Origin: Trinickia sp. Y13
GTDB lineage: Bacteria > Pseudomonadota > Gammaproteobacteria > Burkholderiales > Burkholderiaceae
Direction of reading: 5' to 3'
Length of the DNA stretch: 64,000 bases
Assembly: GCF_029522115.1 (NCBI RefSeq)
Contig: NZ_JAKWFK010000010.1
Location: 124,001-188,000, forward strand
In this document: piece by piece, positions 57,429 to 64,000 of the stretch
Layout of the letters: each line of letters starts with the position of its first letter
Position numbering within the stretch: position 1 is the first letter of the stretch
Notes under the pieces: generated by a model
Databases searched by the model: none
Told to the model about the DNA's origin: nothing
The model's input: only the letters and a program-made list of their open reading frames with translations
Program-made: the position numbers and the translations under genes

Positions 57429-58655
57429 ATGTCTGCCGCCTCGCCCGCCTTATCTGATCGCGCCGCCACGGCTCGAATCGTTCCCGTCGTATTTTTCACG
57501 TTCGTTTGCTACCTGATCATCGGATTGCCGCTGCCCGTGCTGCCCGGCTTCGTGCAAAGTCAGCTCGGTCTGGGCTCGGTGCTGGCCGGCGCGGCGGTGA
57601 GCGTGCAGTATGCGGCGACGCTGTTCTCGCGTGCGCACGCGGGCCGCTTCTCGGACACGCTCGGCCCCAAACGCACGGTCGGGATCGGGCTGCTCGCCTG
57701 CGGCGTCAGCGGCGCGTTGTTGGCCGCTGCCGTCGCCTGCCGCGCCTGGCCCGCGGTGAGCCTGTGCGTCTTGGTGGCGAGCCGCCTCGTGCTCGGTTTC
57801 GGCGAGAGCTGCGTCGGCACGGGGGCGATTTTGTGGGGCATCGGCCGCGTCGGCGCCACGCACAACGCGCGCGTCATTTCCTGGAACGGCATCGCCACCT
57901 ACGGCGCGCTGGCGATCGGCGCGCCCGTGGGCGCTACGCTCGCCCATTCGCTCGGACCTTGGGCGCTTGGCGCCACGACCATCGCGCTTGCCGCCTTCGG
58001 CTATTGGCTCGCGCGCCGGCTCGATGCCGTGCCGCTCGTTCACGGCGAACGCATGGGCTATGCGAGCGTGTTAGTGCGCGTGCTGCCGCACGGCGTCGGC
58101 CTGGCGCTCGGCACGGCCGGGTTCGGGTCCATCGCGACCTTCATCGCGCTGTATTATGCGGCGCGCGGCTGGCCGCATGCCGCGCTGGCGCTTACGCTGT
58201 TCGGCGGTTTCTTTGTCGGCGCGCGGCTGCTGTTCGCTAATGCCATCCGCAGCTACGGCGGCTTTCGGGTTGCGCTCGTCTCGTTCATGTTTGAATGCGC
58301 GGGCCTTCTGACGCTCTGGCTCGCGCCCACGCCTGGCGCTGCGCTCGTGGGCGCGGCCGTGACCGGCTTCGGCTTCGCGCTCGTTTTTCCCTCGCTCGGC
58401 GTGGAAGCGGTCGAGCTCGTGCCGCCGGCCAGCCGCGGCGCGGCGCTCGCCGCGTACTCGGTGTTCTTCGATCTGTCGCTCGGCATCATGGGGCCGCTAG
58501 CGGGCTATGTCGCCGGTGCGTTCGGCTATCCCTCCGTGTTCTTGGTCGCGGCGATCGCGGCTGCCGCCGCGGCGTTGTTGTCGGTCAGTCTGTACTTGCG
58601 CCAGACGCGCAGCCGGCCGCCGCTCGCGCGACGTGGGGCGCTCGATGCGGGGTGA
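57429..58655 (+). CDS. MFS transporter
   Basis: 408 residues with twelve predicted spans. The loop 2-3 motif appears as [13 protein letters not shown], and [20 protein letters not shown] in span 5 resembles drug/sugar-efflux members of the YfcJ group. Substrate unknown. It is divergent from xdhA and ends 42 bp before a 47-bp repeat that marks the left edge of the mobile region. Confidence 0.9.
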   Translation: MSAASPALSDRAATARIVPVVFFTFVCYLIIGLPLPVLPGFVQSQLGLGSVLAGAAVSVQYAATLFSRAHAGRFSDTLGPKRTVGIGLLACGVSGALLAAAVACRAWPAVSLCVLVASRLVLGFGESCVGTGAILWGIGRVGATHNARVISWNGIATYGALAIGAPVGATLAHSLGPWALGATTIALAAFGYWLARRLDAVPLVHGERMGYASVLVRVLPHGVGLALGTAGFGSIATFIALYYAARGWPHAALALTLFGGFFVGARLLFANAIRSYGGFRVALVSFMFECAGLLTLWLAPTPGAALVGAAVTGFGFALVFPSLGVEAVELVPPASRGAALAAYSVFFDLSLGIMGPLAGYVAGAFGYPSVFLVAAIAAAAAALLSVSLYLRQTRSRPPLARRGALDAG

Positions 58656-58697
58656 GGCGCGACGCCTGGCGAGGTCAAGGCGGGGCGCAACCGCTCG

Positions 58698-58744
58698 GGC
58701 GCGAGCCTCACTGGAGCGAATTTGCAGGCAGCATTTTCCTACTT
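58698..58744. repeat. 47-bp direct repeat, left copy
   Basis: Matches 62773-62819 at 45 of 47 positions, same orientation. It forms the boundary between ordinary chromosome (MFS gene) and the decayed island. Confidence 0.85.
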
Positions 58745-59495
58745 GGTCAGCCCTGCAAAATTCGATATGAGCAGCGAAGGGTTGTTTGAAGCCAGGCGTG
58801 AAGCGGATGCGAGGAGCGTGTGATAGGTTGTTCGCGAGTATGTCGGCGGGGAGCAAAGCGGCGAACGCAAAAAAGCCCTTCAGGCCCAGGCGGGCAATGG
58901 CGCGCAGCAGCCAGCGCAGGTTGTAGTGGGCCGCGCACAGCACGGCATGCACTGCGTCACCTGTTTTTCCTTTGAGCCAGCAGCGGCGCATGCCGTGATC
59001 GTGCTTCACATGCCCGATGATCGGTTCGATGGCCTGCCGGCGTTTGAGCCAGCGCCGCTGCTTGTTCGAAAGCGTCTTGCTCTTGCCGCGATGCACGAGT
59101 TGCACCGGTGCAATGTCGGCGTCCACACTGCGATATCCGAGATCGGTCAGCACCGTCTTCACGCGCGCTTCGCCTTGCACCTCTTGCAGCAGGATCGAGG
59201 TCTGTTCCAATTGTTCGGCCAGAACATGGCCGTCGTACGGATTGCCTGGAAACGCCCGTGCGCCGACGATCAGTCCATGCCGCTCGGTGATCCCCAGGCT
59301 CACCTTGACGCCAAACTCATACGGCTGGCGCGCTTTGCCCTTGCCAATACACTCGGCCTCGGGCGCGTGCAACGCGTAGAGCTTGCTCTTGTCCTTCGGG
59401 CGTTGACAGCAGAAGCGCCACGCCCGCTCTATCCAAACCTGCAACGACGTTTGCTGTTCGTGCGGGAGTTCGGGCAATAGGAAATCCTCCGCGCC
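58745..59495 (-). pseudogene. IS5-family transposase fragment
   Basis: About 250 residues of the C-terminal part of an IS5-type DDE transposase: KLYALHAPEAECIGKGKARQ, VGARAFPGNPYDGHVLAEQL, TDLGYRSVDADI and QAIEPIIGHVKHDHGMRRC. The N-terminal domain is missing and the frame runs into the 47-bp repeat without its own stop, so both ends are lost. Not functional. Confidence 0.88.
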
Positions 59496-59505
59496 GCAAT
59501 TACGC

Positions 59506-60084
59506 TCACTTGGGCCTATTTTCTTGGCACGCAATGAAGAAGATCTCTACGGTTGTCAGCAACATCCTATTTTTTCGTTTTATAAAGATCAAAGCCATAT
59601 TCTGTAACTGCTGAGACATCACACACCGCGCACCTACCGCTCTGAACTCGACGTCGAGCACGCATTCATTCTTAGGAAAATGCGTCGACGTGCGTCCATT
59701 GTCGACGGACGGCTCCACGCCCTTTAGTTGCCCCTTGATATATGAGAAAATTGGATGATCGAATCCTGTCACATTTTCGAAGAGAACTTTATGATCTCCA
59801 AAAACGCTCATCAGCCAATCTATTTTTTCGGCCGCAGTCCTCCCACCGCGCTGAAGTGCAACACCATCGACAACGTTCGTTTGCAATTCAAATCTAGACG
59901 GATCGGCATAATTATTGAATTCAATCTTATCTGGAAATGAAGCAAAAAACCTCTGCTTGATCTCTGAAACATCACTAGCCGACAAACAGTCAGACACAGG
60001 AATAGCATATGCGTTGGTGTATCCGAAAATAGCAGCGGCGCTCAAAGCGAGCAATAGGATTTTATATAGATTAGCGCGTGCCAT
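59506..60084 (-). CDS. secreted protein, candidate periplasmic immunity protein
   Basis: 192 residues with a Sec signal (MARANLYKILLLALSAAAIF, cleavage after NAYA). The mature part has three or four Cys and no family I know. Codon use is AT-richer than the flanking chromosome. The start lies inside the end of a TIGR02594-like cell-wall-enzyme remnant (14-bp overlap), the classic layout of effector then immunity; a periplasmic protein would protect against a peptidoglycan enzyme. An ATG at 60096 is an alternative start. Confidence 0.6.
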   Translation of the reverse strand: MARANLYKILLLALSAAAIFGYTNAYAIPVSDCLSASDVSEIKQRFFASFPDKIEFNNYADPSRFELQTNVVDGVALQRGGRTAAEKIDWLMSVFGDHKVLFENVTGFDHPIFSYIKGQLKGVEPSVDNGRTSTHFPKNECVLDVEFRAVGARCVMSQQLQNMALIFIKRKNRMLLTTVEIFFIACQENRPK

Positions 60085-60430
60085 GACCTTTCGCATCCTT
60101 AATGTGATGAGCCTTGTTCAAGTCGGCTGCCGATGCTTCGGGCAGCGAGCCCCCCTTGGCGATCTCCTGTTGCGCGAACGGCAAGTACGTCTTAGGCACG
60201 TAATAGCCATGTATCTCCGATGGCTTGAACTCCGCAAAATCGATCGTCCCTCCGAAGGACCCGCCACCGCCCTGATTCCCACCCAATACCACAATGTTTT
60301 TGGATTAACGCCGCACACGAACATAACGTGGTCCGATGAACAATTTCGCGCAGTTTCAAATTTGGCACAGACTTTCAATCTTTCCGACATCGCGCTTCAC
60401 CCCGGGCTCACCGACCCACGCCTCACAGTC
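60071..60430 (-). pseudogene. frameshifted TIGR02594-like cell-wall effector remnant
   Basis: The minus strand encodes pieces of one protein in three frames: EAWVGEPGVKRDV (about 60420-60380), FETARNCSSDHVMFVCGVNP (to about 60300) and VVLGGNQGGGGSFGGTIDF from 60292, ending HHIKDAKGHGTR at 60071. HVxFVxG followed by VVLGGNQ is the hallmark of TIGR02594 / CHAP-like amidases found in phage and type VI effectors. One more base in the A5 run (plus-strand T5 at 60297-60301) would join the last two pieces. The N-terminus is absent. Confidence 0.65.
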
Positions 60431-60517
60431 GAATGAATGAGAAGTAGGGGCGAATATCACGACTAGCAATCGCGAGTCATTCATATTCACTTCGGTGAAC
60501 CCTAATGGTCGCGCTCG

Positions 60518-61294
60518 TCATGCCATCGCGACAACGCGCTTATGTTTCTCCCTTTCGATTCTCACCGGAAGGGCCACCATCACAAAATATATGCGTACGA
60601 AGAGGCTTGCAAACCACAATGATACGGGCATACCCAGCGCAGCAGCGAACACCAAGACCCCATCACCACCAAGACTGGAGGACAGAATTCTATTCATCAC
60701 CAGACCGAAAGGCGCGATACCATACGCAATATACATAAGCACCCTTGGAAAGGGGGATTTTTGCTGACACAACACATCAAATGTCCGCATGCCGTCTTTC
60801 AAACGAAAAACTATATTATCTTCGCTTTCGACGAACATTTTATTCACGAACGACGTCGCCGCGATCGTCTGCTGCACGCTTCGGTATGTGCCCCAAACCC
60901 ACCAGACCGAAAGCGCTCCACCGCACATCACGCCCGTCCACCTGAAATATGCGCTTATCGATGAAAATATAAAGAAATAGAAATATGCAAACACGCCAAA
61001 GAAATAATAAATTGCAGAAACGCTAATCGACAAAATGAGCCCACAAGCCAACAACGCATTGCTTCCACGGGATCTCACATAAACAAAGAAAAGCGAGAAG
61101 CAGCAAACAGCAGCTACCGCAAGGCCGATCTGCCATGATAATCCAGATGCCCCCTGCACGTCGGCATAAGCGAGATATGAAATTCCTGCGCCAAGAAGCG
61201 GAAACATCAAGCATACAGGAATTGCTTTTTTCACCGTAACCGAAACCTGATCCGTATTAAATCCCAATGCTGTGCGCACAACTCCCCCAGGCAA
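60518..61294 (-). CDS. polytopic membrane protein, candidate immunity to a pore-former
   Basis: Up to 258 residues with six or seven spans, two before residue 70, two or three near 80-135 and two at the C-terminus. AT-rich, no family recognised. The start is uncertain (TTG at 61294, or GTG codons further in, e.g. the one giving VKKAIPVCL). It lies 16 bp downstream of a hydrophobic toxin-like fragment; inner-membrane immunity is what a pore-forming toxin would require. Confidence 0.6.
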   Translation of the reverse strand: MPGGVVRTALGFNTDQVSVTVKKAIPVCLMFPLLGAGISYLAYADVQGASGLSWQIGLAVAAVCCFSLFFVYVRSRGSNALLACGLILSISVSAIYYFFGVFAYFYFFIFSSISAYFRWTGVMCGGALSVWWVWGTYRSVQQTIAATSFVNKMFVESEDNIVFRLKDGMRTFDVLCQQKSPFPRVLMYIAYGIAPFGLVMNRILSSSLGGDGVLVFAAALGMPVSLWFASLFVRIYFVMVALPVRIEREKHKRVVAMA

Positions 61295-61310
61295 GCTTGC
61301 CGAATTTAGG

Positions 61311-62015
61311 TTAATCCGCGAACATTAGCGAATACGATTCGCAGTCTTTTTTCGCAGCTTTCTGCAAATATTCTGCCGAATGCTCCGACGATTCGCCAAT
61401 CGCTCTAACAAAAGCAATTCCGTGGGCGGTACCATCGATCTTCTTATCAAGCAAATCAATATCGTAACCTACGAGAGCTGCAACACCGAGTGTGCCAATT
61501 ACGATAGCCGATACCGGCACCATGAACGACCCCGCCAATAGCGCAACCGCCGCTCCAACAACAGCTGACGCGATCGCGGCACTTATGCCCGCCTTTAGAA
61601 AATCAATTCCGAGCTTCCCTAGCAAATCGGCAAAATCTTTGCTCCGCTTCCCATCGGGTCCTATCTGTTCGTAATCGCGCGGCCACTCCGCAGCGTCGAG
61701 GGTCATAGTAAATATCAATGCGATTAACCCGGCCTTCTTTGCCACACCTCTGATTCCCTCCCACGCCGCGGCCGTAACCCACTCGACGCTACCGGCCCAA
61801 CTGGCAATTGTCAGCACTTTTTGGTGCTTAACGCCATAGCGGGCGGCCGTTATCAATCTACGCGATCGCGGATTCCCTGTGAATACGACATACCAGCGCT
61901 CGCCAGCATTCTTGTGGACTATCTTCATCAAACGGAATCGTTCAGACCACAGTTCTTTAATCCACGCCTTGTTGTCGTTGAGGAATGCTGCCGTACCCGG
62001 GTAGTCCCCCCGCTT
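61311..62015 (-). pseudogene. pore-forming effector C-terminal fragment
   Basis: An open frame from the IS junction to 61311 (about 230 codons). It begins AFLNDNKAWIKELWSERFRL, then RWYVVFTGNPRSRR, and continues with two long hydrophobic hairpins (IDFLKAGISAAIASAVVGAA, PVSAIVIGTLGVAALVGYDI). Similar tails occur at the C-terminus of large PAAR/type VI effectors of Burkholderia and relatives, as far as I recall. An insertion-sequence end at about 62001 has removed everything upstream, so there is no natural start. Confidence 0.6.
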
Positions 62016-62500
62016 TTAACGCGAGTCGGAAGTAGAGACTATGCCGCGGCCATGAGCCGCTGTTTCGGCGTCATGCCGCCAAGGCCCATGTTAGGGCGCT
62101 CGTGATTGTATTGCCACATCCATTCGGTCGCGAAGTGCTGCACGTGCGCGAGGTCGTCCCAGTAGTACTGCGATAGCCATTCGTAGCGCACCGTTCGATT
62201 GAATCGCTCCACGTAGGCGTTTTGCTGCGGCTTGCCCGGCTGGATGTAGTTCAACGCGATGCCGTGCCTGGCGGCCCATTGCGTGATTGCGTCGCTCAAG
62301 TACTCCGGGCCGTTATCGCACCGTATCGCCATCGGCTTTCCCCGCCAGCCGATGATCTGCTGCAGGGCCCGGATGACACGCGCCGAGGGTAGCGAGAAGT
62401 CGATCTCGATGCCCAACGCTTCGCGGTTAAAGTCGTCGATCACGTTGAACAGCCGGATACTGCGGCCGTCTTTCAACCGGTCGTGCATGAAGTCGATCGA
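62001..62500 (-). pseudogene. IS3-family element remnant (OrfB C-terminus and right end)
   Basis: 150 codons of an rve integrase: [32 protein letters not shown] and [20 protein letters not shown], which give the second Asp and the Glu of the DDE triad, ending at 62039. The element end follows, reading TTAAAAGCGGGGGGACTAC on the minus strand. The 5' part of OrfB and all of OrfA are missing; the sequence stops abruptly at about 62500 against an IS4 fragment. Confidence 0.9.
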
Positions 62501-62508
62501 CCGCGTAC

Positions 62509-62709
62509 TTGCTCACGAAAACACCTCGATCTGCGCAACCCACGCTCAACGAAGTATTGCGCTTGGTCGCACGCCTTGGCGGTTTCCTCGCTCGCAAGGG
62601 CGACCGCGAATCCGGCGCTGAGACGATTTGGAAGGGACTCACGAAAGTTCATATCGCCGCGGAAACCATGCGCCTATTGCGCGACGACAGTGACGCCGAC
62701 ACTGCATAA
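62509..62709 (+). pseudogene. IS4-family transposase C-terminal fragment
   Basis: About 60 codons: TLNEVLRLVARLGGFLARKG then AETIWKGLTKVH, the C-terminal signature of IS4/Tn5-like transposases. Opposite strand to the IS3 remnant it abuts. No catalytic residues remain. Confidence 0.8.
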
Positions 62710-62772
62710 CCACACGGGCATTGCGTGCTGAACGGCCGACAGGACGGACGTTACGCATGAAAACGGCGCTCC

Positions 62773-62819
62773 GGCGCGAGCCTCACTGGAGCGAATTTAC
62801 ACGCAGCATTTTCCTACTT
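62773..62819. repeat. 47-bp direct repeat, right copy
   Basis: Second copy of the element at 58698-58744 (two mismatches). On the minus strand it holds the stop codon and final bases of the gene at 62814-63281, so it either supplies a new end for that gene or was copied from it. Confidence 0.85.
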
Positions 62820-63281
62820 TCTATCATTAATCTTTTGATACACGCCTCCATTAAACTCATAAATAGATGACACAGGGTGCCCAGCGGTTCCACCACCAAT
62901 CTTTATATCCCGCATTCCATATTTCGCGGCCTTCAAGACGCTGACCGAGTATCCGCCCGCGCTAAGCACAATAGAACTGGCTCGCCCTGACATCCGCACT
63001 AACCAGATCGGACCGAGCGCGGCGCCCCATCCGCAAGCATTAGCAGTCGTCAGGAAATAGGCAGTCACCGTTTGCGTATCAGATAGGTCAATTTTTTTGC
63101 CGACAATTTCACAAGAATAATCCTAGAAGGAGTCATACGATTTATCGTTTGACACTACCAACGAGATCGCGTCGCTTAATTTATGCAACCCCTCGTCCTC
63201 AATCGTGACAGCTCGCGCGCCGCCCGACAGACAGAAAATCGCGCCGAGTCCCAGCAACATCCATACAAAGTTTTTCTTCAT
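62814..63281 (-). pseudogene. secreted protein with an in-frame amber, candidate immunity gene
   Basis: One continuous frame of 156 codons interrupted by a single TAG at 63123-63125 (codon 53). It starts MKKNFVWMLLGLGAIFCLSG with a Sec signal; before the TAG it reads SNDKSYDSF and after it DYSCEIVGKKIDLSD, with the two halves clearly one protein. It starts 5 bp after the stop of a lytic-transglycosylase effector, so it is probably its periplasmic immunity protein. As read it would make only a 52-residue product. Confidence 0.65.
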
Positions 63282-63286
63282 TGACT

Positions 63287-64000
63287 TTACTCGAGCAAAT
63301 CGTCACAAATATTATTCAAATATAAATCAAATTTCGGCATAACTTCCACCTCAGAGATACCTCGTCCGCCGTATGCCAAGCTAGGTCCGTCATGATGGAA
63401 CGCATAGATCATTACATACATTTCCCTGCCGAAGTACCGTCGCTGCGACAACTTTTTATTCTCCAAGTAATGTTTAACCAATGCAACCGCCCCATCTTTA
63501 GCATCGAATCGCTGGGCGTCTGTAGTTATGCCATAGGTCCGCGCAGTAGCATCGACAAACTGCCCCAGTCCGGACGCGGAGGTCGTGCCCGCCGCAGCAT
63601 CCGGGTTGTATCCTGATTCGACGCGGGCTATGGCAAGCACCATAGCGAGATCATTCTTATCTAGACCATTACTTCTCGCTGCGTCGACGAGTATATCTAT
63701 TACGGCCCTCTGCACATCTGGACTAGCATCTCCGTGGCGCCGACTGTTCCCAGCCAATCGCCCGGGCGAATGATCGATTGGAGTTTTGTAGTGACTCTTA
63801 TCTATGATCTGATCATCACGATAGGCGGGGCCTCGTGTCGCATACATTACTTCGTATTTGATGCAATCGCAGCGTTTAACAAAATTCCCCACCAACCCCA
63901 CCGGATGAAAATGATAAACCGCCGGATCGGCAGGCAACCCAGCAACTCCATGCACCTTATCCCACCATCGCAGCTTCTCTATCCGCTCGAGCTCGGCCTG
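63287..64000 (-). CDS. type VI effector C-terminus with lytic-transglycosylase domain (5' end outside window)
   Basis: The frame is open to the window edge. Residues near the edge read ELERIEKLRWWDKVHGVAGL then FHPVGLVGNFV, a linker seen before catalytic domains of large effectors. The C-terminal 150 residues are a goose-lysozyme/SLT-like domain: LAIARVESGYNPDAAAG with the catalytic Glu, then SASGLGQFVDATARTYGI. It would cleave peptidoglycan glycan strands. An ATG-like start at 63955 is internal. The immunity candidate follows after 5 bp. Confidence 0.78.
   Translation of the reverse strand, partial: QAELERIEKLRWWDKVHGVAGLPADPAVYHFHPVGLVGNFVKRCDCIKYEVMYATRGPAYRDDQIIDKSHYKTPIDHSPGRLAGNSRRHGDASPDVQRAVIDILVDAARSNGLDKNDLAMVLAIARVESGYNPDAAAGTTSASGLGQFVDATARTYGITTDAQRFDAKDGAVALVKHYLENKKLSQRRYFGREMYVMIYAFHHDGPSLAYGGRGISEVEVMPKFDLYLNNICDDLLE

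Noticed and set aside
58745..59534. An intact IS5 element
   Set aside because: Neither a complete N-terminus nor terminal inverted repeats nor a transposase stop codon are present.

Overview
The window reads as a high-GC chromosome segment of a Burkholderiaceae bacterium (Burkholderia / Paraburkholderia / Trinickia type; the genus cannot be fixed by eye). The clues are the yqgE-ruvX-pyrR-pyrB-pyrC' cluster with a degenerate dihydroorotase, a groES-groEL operon with a perfect CIRCE operator, pqiABC, xdhABC, and many ATGA/GTGA-coupled genes with very GC-rich third codon positions.

1-14.5 kb is a surface-polysaccharide locus. rfbB-rfbD-rfbA-rfbC make dTDP-L-rhamnose. rfbF-rfbG-rfbH start the CDP-3,6-dideoxyhexose route. 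They are followed by a GNAT acetyltransferase fused to a DegT aminotransferase and by a thiamine-diphosphate enzyme of the acetolactate-synthase fold, which together suggest an unusual amino or branched-chain sugar. A GtrA flippase, a GtrB-like polyprenyl-phosphate glycosyltransferase and a large membrane glycosyltransferase candidate would move and attach sugar.

14.5-23.3 kb is housekeeping: apaH, an acyltransferase, the pyrimidine cluster, a rubredoxin and a thiD-like kinase. 23.3-28.4 kb holds groEL-groES with a CIRCE site sitting on the -10 box, a ParD/ParE-type toxin-antitoxin pair with a palindromic operator, and a MarR regulator with two near-identical 27-bp candidate operators. 28.4-32.6 kb has an orphan membrane protein and a four-gene unit: Tat-exported metallophosphoesterase, cupredoxin, ECF sigma and zinc-finger anti-sigma. 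32.7-49.5 kb carries pqiABC, a two-subunit CoA-transferase, two HCCA-isomerase-like DsbA-fold genes each coupled to a regulator, a DUF1501/DUF1800 pair, a YbaK deacylase, a CnrX-like metal-sensor/anti-sigma/sigma unit, a DUF3311-symporter pair and a TauE/SafE permease. 49.6-58.7 kb has a TAXI-type solute-binding membrane protein, an Old Yellow Enzyme, xdhA-xdhB with an XdhC reduced to its Rossmann half, and an MFS exporter.

58.7-64 kb is different: AT-richer, full of insertion-sequence scraps (IS5-, IS3- and IS4-type) and bounded on the left by one copy of a 47-bp repeat whose second copy lies 4 kb away. On the minus strand it reads as a tandem, partly decayed array of toxin/immunity pairs like those accumulated by type VI secretion: a lytic-transglycosylase effector C-terminus plus a secreted protein (with an amber codon), a hydrophobic pore-former fragment plus a polytopic membrane protein, and a frameshifted TIGR02594-like cell-wall enzyme plus another secreted protein. 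The compartment of each putative immunity protein matches the likely target of its toxin. No tRNA, rRNA or CRISPR array was seen.
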